From assembly GCA_001600095.1 (NCBI GenBank), contig BCIX01000005.1, forward strand, positions 750,523 through 814,522: DNA of 64,000 bases. Direction: 5' to 3'. The position numbers were made by a program, and so were the translations under genes. Shown here piece after piece: positions 11,236-22,841 of this stretch. The notes below the pieces were generated by a model. It did not search any database. It saw only the letters and a list, made by a program, of their open reading frames with translations, and was not told the DNA's origin. Numbering within the stretch: the first letter of the stretch is position 1; the number at the start of each line of letters is the position of its first letter. The DNA is from Bullera alba. Its lineage: Eukaryota > Basidiomycota > Tremellomycetes > Tremellales > Bulleraceae.

Positions 11236-12781
11236 ATGTATCGCTCCTTGCGAACCCTAAAGGCGGCCCCATCGACCTTCGCCCCCCTGCGAGCATCACT
11301 ACGACCCACGACACTCCCGAGAGCAGCGCTGGCGCCGGCGCCCATCGCTTCCCTAGTCAGCAAGAGGTTTTACGCAGATGCTGGATCGCCTGGTGGAGCC
11401 AAAGTGAAGGATGGGGAGGGTGCAAAGACGGGTGCTCAGGAACAGATGCGAGCTTCGAGCTCGGCTGCTGCAGAGGTGAGTCCACCTCGTCCTGCTGCAA
11501 TTCACCCATCGTGGATTCTTCTCTTGTAAAACACAAAGAGGAAGAGGATTTATCATGATCCCGACGTCAAGCTGACTGTTCGCCCAGATCAAAGGCATCA
11601 CATCGGATGTCGCGGGGATGATCTCTGGAAAGTCGAAGAAGGCTCCGAACGCTGCGGACAGAATGCAATCCGCCAACGAGCTCTCCTCTCACTCGCACAA
11701 GGGCAGCATCGCCAATGACATCGTGAGCTCTCTCTTTCCTCTATTATTCTGAGCTGCCACAGCTGCTGACTCGAGCTCGTGCCCACCTAGTCTAGCATCA
11801 CTAAGGACCTGTACAATGAGATTCCGACGCCCGCATTGGTGTTTGGTCTCGCGGGAACGCTGCCATACCTCGGTACCGCCTTCGGAACCATCTTCCTCTC
11901 GAGAGAGGCGTATCTTACCCGTATCGGTGAGTATACCATCCCTCGGGGATATAGGCAGCGCTGATCACTGCCCTTTCGCAGGAGCCGATACGCTCACTGG
12001 GATGGATGCCGAATCCGCTTTGCAGGCGCTGCACCTAGTGGAACACGTGCAAATCACCTACGGAGCCATCATCCTCTCTTTCCTAGGTGCCATTCACTGG
12101 GGAATGGAGTTCTCGAGGTTCCAAGGAACGTTTGGCTATTCACGACTGGCACTAGGAGTCATTCCAGTGCTGTACGCCTGGCCCACGACTTTCCTCGCCC
12201 ATGGAACCGCGCTCGTCGCTCAGTGGTTCGGTTTCACCGGTACTTGGCTTCTAGACCAGAAAGCCTCTACCAACGGTTGGAGTGGGTACTTCTATTGAGC
12301 AACTGCATGTTGAGATGCTGATAGAGTCCTGAACTTAGCGCCTAAATGGTACTCGTCGTACCGATTCTACCTGTCGATGGTGGTTGGAATTTCGATCATG
12401 GCGACATTCGCCGGAACAAACTACTATGGCGCAGGTGCCGGCGCCCCTAGCGACCTGAAGACCCCAAGATCGCTCGCTTCGACCGAAAGCTCGACCATGA
12501 AACGACTAGACAAGGTCGGAGAGAAGAACCGACCGACGGCGGACTCGAAGATCAAGACGGGTAAAGTCGAGGGTACCGTCAAGGGAGACTTTGCTCTCGA
12601 GGAGGGAGACGAGAGTTATGGAAAGCTGAGAAACGTAAAGGCCGAGGAGGAGGCCAAGAAGAAGGAAGAGGAGGAGAAGAAGCAGAAGGAGAAAGAGAAG
12701 AAGGAGGGTAAGAAGGACAAGAAGGACGAGGGCAAGAAGGACGATGGTAAGAAGGATGAGGGCAAAGAGGACAAGAAGTGA
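11236..12781 (+). CDS. Mitochondrial DUF3429 (TMEM69-like) membrane protein with Lys/Glu tail
   Basis: The ATG at 11236 opens an Arg/Ala/Leu-rich presequence ending in SKRFYADA, a good mitochondrial processing site. A polar linker is followed by the DUF3429 region: NEIPTPALVFGLAGTLPY, then VQITYGAIILSFLGAIHWG, YSRLALGVIPVLYAWPTTF and YLSMVVGISIMATFAGTNYY, giving about four to five membrane segments. The short pattern GAIHWG is typical of this family. The last exon adds a charged tail (residues after about 270) dominated by KEEEE and KKDEGKK repeats up to the TGA at 12779-12781. There are six exons with in-frame splices. Homologues sit in the inner mitochondrial membrane; their function is unknown. 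The tail makes automatic annotation as a mannosylphosphorylation regulator (Mnn4-like) likely, which would be wrong. Confidence 0.85.
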
Positions 12782-13264
12782 TCGACCCTGGACAACATTT
12801 GAGGAACTGAGAGGGTAAGAGAGTAACCCAATGTGAACAATCGGAACGAAAGAAGTGTAGCGACTAGACATGCAACGAATCGGATCGCTTGTCGTTCATT
12901 CGCAAACCCAAGTCTTGCATCACCGTTGTATTCGAATCATTAAAGTCCATGAAGAGGTAAAGTAAAGAATGTGGGTACCAAAGAAGCGTACTCGTCCTAT
13001 TGAAACACGAAGAAAACGGAAACATCTCTGTCTAGTGAGGTTGGAACTCCCGCACGACTGAACATCAACTAGCCTTGAAGTAGAGATGGTGGGGTCGGCT
13101 CGTGTCCAAGCCTCGACATGAACGAGTCTATATACACCGACAATGTCCGGAAACCACTACCAAGCGTCCCCGAGTCTTGAGCTAGAGACGAGCCTACTAG
13201 ATTTCAGTCAGCTGGGGAGTATCAAGTAACGGTCTAAGACGGGGCATCTAACTTACTCAGGTCT
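12782..13264. other. Intergenic between convergent genes
   Basis: About 480 bp. It is the 3' flank of both the DUF3429 gene and the minus-strand Thr-rich gene. No coding exon or structure stands out. Confidence 0.5.
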
Positions 13265-14640
13265 TTACTTGGTGCACACGCCCGTGGTGAGGGTCGTGGT
13301 AGTCTTGACGGTTTTGGCTGAGTGAGCGTTAGCTAGAGTTCTGATGACTACGGCAATTGTGTTGGTGCTGCGCGGCTGCAGGAACGACCACACAATCGTG
13401 TTGGAAAGGCGTGGTCTCTGACGGCGGACGAACAGGGAGCGCGCTCAGAAATTTGTATTCACATGACCCCACATGGAGTCCACCTCGAACATGACTGTTC
13501 GCGATGGACGTGCGGCTAGAATAAAAAAACGATAAAACATCATGGAAGGACTTGGTAGGGAAGTTATTGTAGGGACCGGGACCCTGGGGGAGCTTGGGAA
13601 GTCAATCAGGAATCCACTCACTCGAAGTTGGGGTAAGCGTCGTGGTGATCTTAGTGGGGGATCCGACCTATGGAAACGGTCAGTATGGGTCCTTAACTTG
13701 TAGTCACGGGTCAACGCACCGTGGTGTCAGTGATTGTCTTCGTCTTGTGGACAGTGACGGTGGTTTTCTCTGCGAGTGGGTCAGCACACGGACTTGATTA
13801 TCAGACATCAGAGCAACGAGACGGATTACTCACGGACTTTGTCCACGGTCTGGGTGAACTTGCACTTGGTGATGGTGGACCACTCGGTAGGCGTAAGAGT
13901 CTTTGTGATGAAGGTCTTGGTGAACGAGGTGTGGGTGAAGGGGACACAAGAGGGCTTGGGTCCGCGATGTCCTCCTCCGTGACGCTCTTCCAGCTGGGCG
14001 GGCTTGTTGAGTGGCAGACCACGTCGAATTCGCTCGCCGTTCGACAGGAACTCGTCCTCTTCCTCGGGGTCGACTCCGGCGATGATGTTGGCCCAACCGG
14101 CCTCGGCTTCGGGCTCTGGGATGGCGTCTCGCTTGGCGTAAGGTGGAGGAGTCGGGGTGGGCGAACAAGTCTTCTTGGTCCTGGTCTCGGTCTCGGTCAT
14201 AGTGGTTGGCTTGGCCCAAGCGGTCAAGTAGACGGTCGGGGTGGAGGTGACAGTGACATGAGTCCTGACCTTGTCCGTCACCTCTGCGTTATGTCAGTAT
14301 AGCTCGAAAGGAGGGCGACGGGGTCGACGAGAGTAACGTCGTCGATCTCGCCACTGAGATCACTTACTGTCAGTGAAAGTGTGCGTCTCGGTGGTGAAGC
14401 ACAAAGCCTTCTTCTTCTCAAAGGTCTTGGTCACAGCGGGCGCCCACGTCTTGTCGACCCTGTGGGATACATAAGCACACGTCGACCGTTGGGTATTTTG
14501 GCTCACTTGGTGATGGTCTTGACGACCGTGGTCTCACCACAGTATGGGCCGTGGCCGCCGCCGTGGCCGCCTCCGTAGCCTCCGGTGGCTGATACCACCG
14601 CCAAGACAGGAAGTAGGACTAGGAGGTTGAAGAGCTGCAT
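13265..14640 (-). CDS. Secreted Thr/Lys-rich protein with candidate Kex2 sites
   Basis: I do not recognise a family. The ATG at 14640 opens a clear signal peptide (MQLFNLLVLLPVLAVVSATG), followed by a Gly/His segment GGGHGGGHGPYCG. The rest is built of short Thr-rich motifs: TVVKTITK, AVTKTFEKKK, TKTFITKTLTP, TVTVHKTKTITDTT and the final TVKTTTTLTTGVCTK. A second Gly/His patch (HGGGHRGPKPSC) sits mid-protein. Two dibasic sites occur, in PYAKRDAIPEPEAEAG and ERIRRGLP, looking like Kex2 and dipeptidyl-aminopeptidase sites. There are about six exons; the last joins are uncertain because a small exon near 13500 may be included or skipped. The chosen stop is TAA at 13265-13267; an alternative stop near 13445 is possible. 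It is likely a wall or extracellular protein. Confidence 0.65.
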
Positions 14641-15646
14641 TGCGAAAGATGAGTTTGCTGAGGTGAGCAGGGAGGAAGGAGGGTTGAAGGGGTGTTTTTT
14701 TGGTTTCTTCAAGAGCGCTCGAGACGTGAAAGAGTGTCGTCTGGGTGTCGTCTATATCTCTATTAGGAGGTGAGAGTGAGAAGAAGAGTGAGAGTGGGAT
14801 GAGTTGAGAGCGAGAGTATATGCGAGTTGTGAATGAGCGTGGGAAGATTTTTGGTAGGATCAGGAATGATGGGTACACGGGAAAGGGGGGTCGGGGGGGG
14901 ATGTTTATTTGTCAGGACCGAGGTGTTCATCAATGCTTTCATCACTTCACACAGCACATTCGATCTCCGGCGATGATGCCTTTGGACCCGGCGATGCTGC
15001 GATCGGTCTCGTCACGCTCCTCGACGTCCTGTCAGTACAATTCTCCGAGGGGTGAGTGAGTAGAGTGAGTGAGAGAGGTGTCCGTCGGCGGGAGACACTG
15101 TTTGCGTCGCAAAGGGCGTAAGGAGATGGCCTGTATCCTGCCATCAGCGGGATCAGTAGCCTGAAACGCCAGGGGTTTGCCTCCTTCTGGCCCCCTAATC
15201 TCCCCTAATACAAACGCAGTGATCGCGCCAAGATCGTTGTCAGCCGAACAGCGACCAATACAGATCGGCCCCGAGCCCTTACGTCGGTAACTTAGCTCGA
15301 CGCGTCAAGAGAGGTCGAGGCCGCAAGGACGAGGAATAGGATGAGGACAGGGGCTGACAGGGGTCAAGGCGCAAGCATGTGTCGAACGCGTGCCGGCTCG
15401 TGTCACCACTCCAAGGCGTGATCGGAGGGCGGGAAGCTGTGCTATTTGTCGCTCGAGCGTGAGTCTGGACCTGATCGATCGATTAGATGGTGAAGGGTGA
15501 TGGACCGATCATTCGGGGGTCAGTTACCCGCTGATCCGCTGAATTAAATCCGCTGATGGTCCATCGGACTTCGATTCGAGGTGATGCATAGGACGAGATT
15601 CAGGCCACTGGACGGCGTCCTAATGTCGCACTAACACCCACTCACT
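14641..15646. other. Intergenic: promoter of the secreted protein and 3' flank of the thioesterase
   Basis: About 1 kb. A TATA-like stretch at about 14751-14760 lies roughly 115 bp upstream of the ATG at 14640. A G-run sits near 14884-14899. No coding exon is seen. Confidence 0.45.
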
Positions 15647-17051
15647 CTACAGCTTCGACTTTGCTTTTGTCATTTGATTGAGATCCGCTCTTACGACACC
15701 CTCCTGACTTGTCACAGCCACCAGCACCCCGTCCTGTGTGTATACCAAACCTCGGACGACAGCCCGTCCGGCTGCAATGTCCACAACGACGGTCTCCATG
15801 ACGTGAAGAAGTGGGTCTCCCGCGTTGAAGTCCGACGGGAAGGGGTAGTAATGAACCGTGTGATCGAGCGAGGCCATCATTCCGAGTCGAGGATTGGACG
15901 AGCTGCTGAGGCCAATTGCACGGGACGCCGTGCCGATAAAGTGGAAGTCGGTCATGTATCCAATCATCGCCTGGACATGAGCGTTGTTAGCTCCGAGACG
16001 GGAAGAGAATGATCGCTGACTATGCTCTCCGGACACAAGCGTCTAGCATGACATGACTTGGACTCACCTTTACAGTCTCAATATCCGGCTTCTCATCCTC
16101 CCCCAGTCTTGGCTTCAACCACACCATCCGGACAGAGCTCGATTTGTACGCCGAGTCCGACTGGTAACGGTGCCTCGTGACGGCTATCGACACGGCAGAC
16201 TCTTTCCGCTCCTGTTGTTCGGTTCAGCCAATATTGATCGTCAAAGTCACTGAAACACGCCGTGTTCCGCTCACCTGGATGTATCCGTTGATCCAGCCCT
16301 GTTTCTTTCGGTCATAACCTTGGCCCACCTTTTCCAAAAACTTAGTCCATCTCACTTGTTCCTCCTCGCACTGCTCGTATGGAATCACACCCACGGGGAA
16401 TGGAATCTGGAACGAGGGCGAGAATGTGGGTATGGAAGACTCCTGTTTCTTCTTCACCACTTTCTGTCTCGAGGTCGACGAGTTGATCTCCGAGTGGTCA
16501 TGGTTGTCCGAGGAGGATGACCTAGAGTCTGTAACTCTGGGTTCGTCGCCGATGATGACTTCTTGGTCGTTTCCCTTGATTGCTCCTCCGTTATCCCAAT
16601 GTTCTGGGCTTTCTCCGTTGGAAGCAAGGCCAAGTTTGAGATGTTCCATGTCCGAGGCCACCTGATCCGCTCGCTCCATCAGACCCTCTGGTAGTGGTAT
16701 AGGATGGACTGTATAGCTCGCAGCAAGGATGAACACCATTCCATGGCCCTGCTTGACTCTCACTAGTCGAGTCGCATAGCTCTTTCCATCCCGTAATCTG
16801 TCGACTTCGATGACCATCTTCTCGGAGCTGGAAGCTGGCAGGATGAAGTAGCAGTGTTGAGAATGCAGACCGAATTTGCTCGTGTCTATCGTTTGTAGAG
16901 CCGCCATGAGAGCGAGTCCAATAACTTGACCACCGAAGACACCTCGAGCGCCTTTCGGTTGCCAAAGCTGCTCGTTCTCGAACGCATCTTTGCGTCTCTC
17001 CACTGGTCGTAGCGATAGGAGAGCTGAGAATGACTGTCGTTGCTCGGTCAT
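15647..17051 (-). CDS. TES1: Peroxisomal acyl-CoA thioesterase II (TesB family)
   Basis: It hydrolyses fatty acyl-CoA to free acid and CoA in peroxisomes, supporting beta-oxidation. The ATG is at 17051. The first hotdog domain reads RKDAFENEQLWQPKGARGVF, GGQVIGLALMAALQ and FGLHSQHCYFILPASS, with the family Gly-Gly-Gln turn. DGKSYATRLVRVKQG follows, a strongly conserved TesB stretch. The second hotdog domain, after two or three introns, has FHFIGTASRAIGL, MASLDHTVHYYPF and VRGLVYTQDGVLVAVTSQEG. The protein ends in KAKSKL, with the canonical peroxisomal signal SKL directly before the stop at 15647. Between the domains a Ser-rich insert (about residues 140-200, with EINSSTSRQK) makes it longer than bacterial TesB. 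Family and location are both well supported. Confidence 0.93.
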
Positions 17052-17961
17052 TGTGAGAGATGTGTGGTGTCCTGTCTTGTCGCCTGTATGAGCGTAGACT
17101 GAGAGCTAAGAAGCGAAGACGCAGCGAGAGCACCCGAAGACAAGTCGGACAAATCAACAAATTGGCTGGGGACCGGCTATCAACACGGGTTTTAGCCGCA
17201 CCACTCCGGCCACTGTAGTCACTCCTCCTCTATATGGCTGCCACGGAACCAGCTGCAGGGTGACTGTCTTACACAGACGTCCCTGTTGTGACATAGGGAG
17301 AGCTCATTACAAGGGGTCATTGAATGTGCGGATTACATGAGGAACAGGCATTGAAGGCTATTACCGCCTATGACTATGACAGTACTCCGGGTATCCTGAC
17401 TCGCCCGGTCGATACTGCCCTGCGATTCCGCTGCAGAGCTCCTCCCATGACATGATCCTTCCGACTCCCAGCTTACTTCGACCATCACTCATCTGGTGTT
17501 CTGTGGCAGAGAAAGGTGCCGATGATACGGAATCGCGACAACATAGCAATCTCGAGATGATTAGGGTCGGGAAACCATCCCATACTTGCGTGGATCTAGC
17601 GACTCGAGCTTCAATCGGATAGCTTCACTACATATTTGATCATGCTCTTTTCGTGTCCGTGTCGGTGTCGGTGTCGGTGTCGAAGGCTATGATGAGGACA
17701 AACCATATATGTGACAGTCGTCTCGAGAGCCTTTTGATTGATGTTTGGCTAGGGCTGGAGTCAGACGGAAACGCTTGCTATCGTTGTGACAAGGCGAGGG
17801 ATATGGTGGTCTGAAGCGAAGAAGCCAGCTGTGGTGGTGACTGATAGGCAGGATACACTGCTATGCTGGAGTCATCAGCTCTCGGCACGTCGCCTGTCCA
17901 ACGCCAGCGAGACTGGCGTCAAGGGCGTACTCGCGATTGTACTCACCAGTACTCGAGTACT
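17052..17961. other. Intergenic with a short GTGTCG repeat
   Basis: About 900 bp. Apart from the hexamer repeat nothing is recognisable. A long plus-strand frame from 17786 runs antisense to the neighbouring gene and is not considered real. Confidence 0.45.
17653..17682. repeat. Hexamer microsatellite (GTGTCG)5
   Basis: Five tandem GTGTCG units (the first reads GTGTCC) in non-coding DNA between the thioesterase and the Myb-like gene. Confidence 0.8.
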
Positions 17962-18929
17962 CTACATCCGAGCATACAGCTCTTTGGCCTCTTGCAATGC
18001 TTCTTCTCGAGTCAAAGCAGGGTTTTCCTTCTTGAGCGTAATGGCTATCTCCCAGTGGGCCAACTTCGTCTGCCTTTCGAGATCCCGTTCCTTCAATTTG
18101 ATCTTCTCGCGTTCGAGCTCCAATTGCACCTCCTGCATCTCCAGCTGTCGTTCCAACACGGCCAGCTTGCGCTTCTTGTACGCGTCCATCTCTCCACTAT
18201 CTTTTCGTTTCTCTCCGCGTGGTAGGGGATCGTCGACCTGTGTTGCGGAAGAGGCGGCTTCAGGTGCCGTCGGAACAGTGCCTGAAGTGGAAGACCCAAC
18301 CGCTGGTGCGGTGGTCGCAGGAGCAGATTGGCTCTGCGAAGTTCCGGAAGTAGATTCTGCTGTTTCACTAGAGTGCGTCCAGACGTCGCGCTGTCCCTCT
18401 GCCCATTTCTTATTGAAGATCGGATCCACTACTTCCCAGAAAGGACAGCATGCCAAGGTCTTTCCTACACGAGTCGTCAGTTGTCACCCTTGGTGGTGTA
18501 TCAGTCAGAGGCGCTTGACTCACTGTGCACAAGGTCCTCGACTTGTCCTTTCATACTTGTCGGGGCTTCGTTGATACGATGTTGTCCCTCGTCATGAGCG
18601 GTGCCGTATCTCCACTGTGAGGCCGACTTCCATGACTCATACATGTCATTGACCTAGATCTAAGTCAGACACACTTCGGCGACGTCTACGGGCGGATGGC
18701 GTACCTTTTTCTGACATGCCAGTTCCGAGCGATGCTCTGATGTGTCCTGAGCCACGATATAATCCGCGATCTCCTTAGCGCAAGCCTTCTGGTTCCCATG
18801 CTTCCTTCCAAGCTTGAACCGGGCAAAGTTCTCCCCGAAAAGTCGCTCGGGAGGCAGTCCGTCGGATAGCCAAGTGATCACGTGGGTGAAAGAAGGCGGA
18901 TCACCATCTTTGTCCCAGTTGGGTGCCAT
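17962..18929 (-). CDS. Putative SANT/Myb-like DNA-binding protein of a basidiomycete-expanded type
   Basis: The ATG at 18929 gives an N-terminal helical domain with VITWLSDGLPPERLFGENF and GNQKACAKEIADYI. This resembles the WL-x-G-N-x-R-W then K-x-x-x-x-E-I pattern of a protein group seen in many basidiomycetes and loosely related to Myb/SANT or trihelix domains. Exon 2 (about 18650-18530) has VNDMYESWKSASQWRYGT. Exon 3 has LACCPFWEVVDPIFNKKW, matching the CPYY-x-x-LDPIM element of the same group. A Ser/Thr/Ala-rich linker and a basic patch (KRKDSGEMDAYKKRKL) lead into a C-terminal coiled coil (LERQLEMQEVQLELERE). The stop is at 17962. Nuclear DNA binding is inferred; no direct function is known to me. 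Such genes are often multicopy and may come from mobile elements. Confidence 0.6.
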
Positions 18930-19997
18930 ACTGCGAGGCTGGACGCGGCGAGTGATGAGGTGGGCGTGTCTGGTCGCTATTAAACAGCCTCAGGAAGCCG
19001 TAGAAAGTGTTGTCTCCTTCGCTTGCTCTCCAGACGCAAAGTGTGCCCGGATGACGCGGGTGGCAGTCGAAAGTTCGTGAGCGGTCCTCCGTATGTCCGA
19101 CTGCGCCTTGTCAAGATGTCAGATGGCAGTCGACCAGGTAGATCACGAAATGACTTGTCTGATTAATGATTCTCCAGCAGTCAAGACTCAAACGCGCTCG
19201 TGATCGACATTGGGTCAATGAGCAGGCGCGTCGACGCGGTTCGAGATCACAATTTCTATCTGACCGCATTACAATTCGGCCACTGTCGGTAGGCGCCACT
19301 AATGAGAAAGCAGAGCATTCGTAATCTCGTGTCAGTACTAGCTAGTGTGGTCACTGGCGCTGGTCGGGATCGTGGGACGTTGGCAAGTCGCTCCTTCAAT
19401 ACATCCAAAGTCGTTGATGGACCTGGGCTAGAGTACAACATCGAAGTGTACTGGTACATGTAATGACATGCATACCTGCTTGAGGATTTGTACCGACGAG
19501 TGCTGTACTACACGTATCTACAGATCTAGGGTCGCAAAGAACCCACAGCCAGGCGAGTTCCACTCGGTCCTGGACTAGAAGCGATCGACGCGTTGAGTAG
19601 ACTCGCTCGGTCCCAGACGTTCAGGACAGTCTCAGAGTCGGCTGAAGAACGGGACCAAAACGTGTTCGTGTGTCCTTCTTCGGAGCTGAGCAAGTGAACC
19701 TCTGTGCCAATGGTTATGATCCAACGTCGTAGCGCTTCGAGTGGTGCCCATTCTGCTTATCTACATAGTAGCTCTAAGGCCTTGCAATGGGCAACGAGTC
19801 GTCGAGTAATTACGGCTAGCGAGTGCGAAGCCCTTAGCTCCGCCATCGAATCATGGGCTTGGTCTGGTCTCCTGCTGGCCATAGTCACATCTGAGTCACG
19901 CAGAAGCTCACCAGAGAGAAGCTGATCCTCGCCCAGCCGTCCCGTCCTCGATGATCGAAACGGTGCAACTTGCAGTACTAAGTATGGCTGGCTATGG
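18930..19997. other. Intergenic, nothing recognised
   Basis: About 1.07 kb upstream of the Myb-like gene and downstream of UTP25. Open frames here are short and show no recognisable protein. Confidence 0.45.
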
Positions 19998-22506
19998 CTA
20001 GATGAATTCGAACCGCCCTTCATCCGTACCAACCATCCTCCTAGCATTCTCACTGCCCACCACTCTTTCCAGCTTGATCATATCGTACTTGGAGAAAAGA
20101 ACCCGACTGCTCACTTCCGCTTCATCCACATCGACCTCTGTTCCTTCTGCCGATTTCGAAGGCAAGAAGGGGGTCTGGAGGTGTTCGGCGTAAAAGGCCG
20201 CGTGGTCGGGCAGACTGTAGAACACCAGAGTCTTCGCGCCTCGGATTTTGTATCGACGGTAAAAGTGGAATCGCTCGGTGACCACCAGGAAAGACTTTTT
20301 GCCCTTGAAGAATAGTGTTCGGGCTTTACTGATTTCCGCGTTGGACGAGTATCTGAAAGTAGGATCAGCGCTGCGACTTTGGCTGCGTGGTATGCCCTAC
20401 TTACTCGGAGACGGCGACGTAGGACACATCTTCGGCTTTGCGGAGGAAGTTGGTCACTCGCACAAAGTCAAAGTAAGAAGGAATCACGATCAACGTGTTC
20501 TCCCTCATCACCGCGGATTTCTGCAGAGCTGGCAAAGTCTGCTTCGAGTTAGCTGGGTGCAAATGTCCTGAGCACGTCGAACTTACCTTCTTGGTGAACC
20601 ACTCGAATCGCTTCTCGACCTCTTCCACCGCTTCGATCTTGCCCTCGTTGTCAATCCGCTCAAAGATCTGCTTGACACCGGAACGGACGTGCCCGAGGAC
20701 GCCTAAGAAGTCGTGCTTCTCCATCCGCAATTTGCCTTGGACGTTGAAGCAGTGCTTGTGGAAGAGCGATCTGGCTTCTGGCGAGTCGTACCGCGACAGG
20801 AGAATAGTTTGCCGCAGATACTTTGCTCTGCAAGCGGGGCAAGAGTCAGCACAGTCCTCATGTAACAAATCTCGTACTCACTGGGAGTCTAAGTACCAAG
20901 GCTTTACTCGGGAGAAGTCACAGCCATGGGGACTGTCTGGGATCTTGTTCATGTTCTCAAAGATGTACTGGGGAGACATCAGCATGGATCCTGCGACGCC
21001 TTCGTGAGCTATCGGAACTCACCTGCACATGCTCCCAATTCTGCATCTGCATCACATCCACACCATCCACCACAGCCACCTCTATACTGCTCAAAAGATC
21101 CGTGCTCCTCTCCTCCTCGCTCTTGACCTTGAGACCAAGCGGACTCGCAATTAGGATATCGCATTCCATCAACTTCTTCTCGTTCGCAGGCATCATCACC
21201 ACTCTCCATGCCTTTCTGGTGATCTTGATCCCTATCCGGAAGTTGTCATCGCTGTTTCCCTTGAAGTTGACTAAATGGTCGACCGGGAAGTTTTTGCTTG
21301 CATCGGCCGCTGCCAGAGGATCCTTGACGTCGGCGGGAATGCTGAAAGAGTTGGCAAACGGCCGCTGATTTTCGATCTGGGTACCGGGCGGGGCGAAGGG
21401 GAATAGGTGAGTAGTGAGGTAATGGAGCGCTAAAGACCTTAGCGGCAGGAGGAGAAGGACTTTTGGTCGAGTGAATGATTGATCTCGAGGAGGATCCGGT
21501 GCCGTGTTGTTTGGGTTGGCGGCAAGGTGAGCTAGCTTCTCGTTGTTTCGCACTATACGTCGTCGAGTCCTGGGTGCGGTTGCTTAGCCAAGAACCATTA
21601 CTGGTAACTCGAATGACTTTACTCACTTGAGGACATGGTTGAGAGCGTGAGCCACTATTGCCTGCCTCATAGCTTCCTTCTTCTCTCCATACAAAGTCTT
21701 CTCGTTCCCTTCAGCCTCGCCGTCCAGAGAATGAAGGTAGAAGTCCTTGTAAGACCCAAGATGTGTTAAAGGTGACGAAGCAGGTTCTGTCACACGGTCA
21801 AGCACAGAAGGTACGATCTAGAACAGCTTTAGCTCTAGTTCCTATCTGCACTGCGAGGTGAGATACTGACTCTATTATTCACACTCCCAAGGTTCGCCTC
21901 CATACCTTTTGTCGGTAGCATCTCGACGACCTTGCCGTAGCCTGGTAGCGTGGACCGCGAGCTGGACCATTGGTTCTGACTTGCAGACGCCACACTTTCG
22001 GTGCTCAGCACTGGTGGCTCAGCTCCGAAGTGCACATTAAACATGTCTTGGCCTGTATAACAGTGAGTAAACCTTCCCGAGCGTCTGATTTCTGAAAGCT
22101 TACCGGTACCATCCTCCTCCTCGTCAGACTCGGCATCTTCTTCGAGAGTATTGGCAGTGACTTCTTCCTCCTCAGCTTCAAGGGCAGCCTCCTCCTCTTT
22201 GCCCTTTCCCTTATGCGTTCTGGCCTTCTTGTAAGAGCTGCCCGAGGGACCTATCTCACCGCCAAAGACAACCCCTTTGCGGCGTTTGGCAGGTCTGCCA
22301 TCGTCCCCTGTGGTAGGACTGCCGGCTGCTTTCTTCCCATTCGACGCTAACTCCAATGCACCTTTGGAGCTAGTGGGGAGTGGAGACGATGTGCGAGATA
22401 GCGAAGGCGAGCCGCGGTGACCGCCGGGCACGTCGAGGTCCCTGGGCTTCTTGATCGCTGAGACGTTGAGGAGTGTCAACAATTTGAGCTGAGTAGCGGA
22501 ACTCAT
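19998..22506 (-). CDS. UTP25: U3 snoRNP-associated protein Utp25 (DEF family)
   Basis: Utp25 is a nucleolar small-subunit processome factor needed for pre-18S rRNA processing, with a degenerate DEAD-helicase fold. The ATG at 22506 gives [20 protein letters not shown]. The N-terminal part is charged, with a long Glu/Asp-rich run (about residues 100-150), normal for nucleolar proteins. The core carries [46 protein letters not shown] and [21 protein letters not shown] (split by the rest of the helicase-like core). The C-terminal RecA-like half reads [20 protein letters not shown] and [14 protein letters not shown], ending RFEFI. The family-typical spacing and final ERVVG motif make the call secure. 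There are about eight exons; the stop is at 19998. It is tandem with PSD1 on the same strand. Confidence 0.92.
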
Positions 22507-22841
22507 TATGGCGAAGAGTCTTTGGGGCGTCTTCAAGATGTACAAGGGTTGACAGTTTATTTCAGAGTGGTGATACGGTGCCCTTCTATGTATCTCGACA
22601 AGCTAGCCACACAGATTGGGTTCAAGAAGTGCCCGCAAAGAGAGCTGAAGAAGAGAGCTTGCAAGAAGAGTTCGGAAATTTCAAAACAGCCAATCTACTT
22701 CCGTCGGAAGTCACTTGCCTGCATCAGGTCTCAGGATGCTGTCCTCGCCGAGGTATAAGACGTTGAGGTCGCTAGTCTTTAACCTGCATGGCTCGTAGCT
22801 TCAGTCGGGCTCTGGTCTTCCCATCAGATACATTCAGACCA
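22507..22841. other. Intergenic between PSD1 and UTP25
   Basis: About 335 bp that must hold both the PSD1 3' end and the UTP25 promoter. Nothing else recognised. Confidence 0.5.

Noticed and set aside
12620..12781. Mnn4-type mannosylphosphate regulator
   Set aside because: Only the Lys/Glu repeat resembles Mnn4; the rest of the protein is a DUF3429 mitochondrial membrane protein.
12506..12871. Leu-rich minus-strand frame that looks like a membrane protein
   Set aside because: It is the complement of the Lys/Glu tail of the DUF3429 gene; Leu and Ser runs arise from reading AAG/GAG codons backwards.
13721..14302. 193-residue Gly/Leu-rich plus-strand frame
   Set aside because: Mirror of the Thr-rich secreted protein exon; the minus strand has the signal peptide and consistent introns.
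17653..17682. CRISPR-like or telomeric repeat
   Set aside because: A simple hexamer microsatellite without spacers, and not a telomere sequence.
17786..18574. 262-residue plus-strand open frame
   Set aside because: Antisense to the Myb-like gene; the minus strand has matching family motifs and in-frame splices, the plus strand does not.
19220..19260. Possible tRNA because of a GGTTCGA word
   Set aside because: No acceptor stem, D-arm or anticodon stem can be drawn around it.
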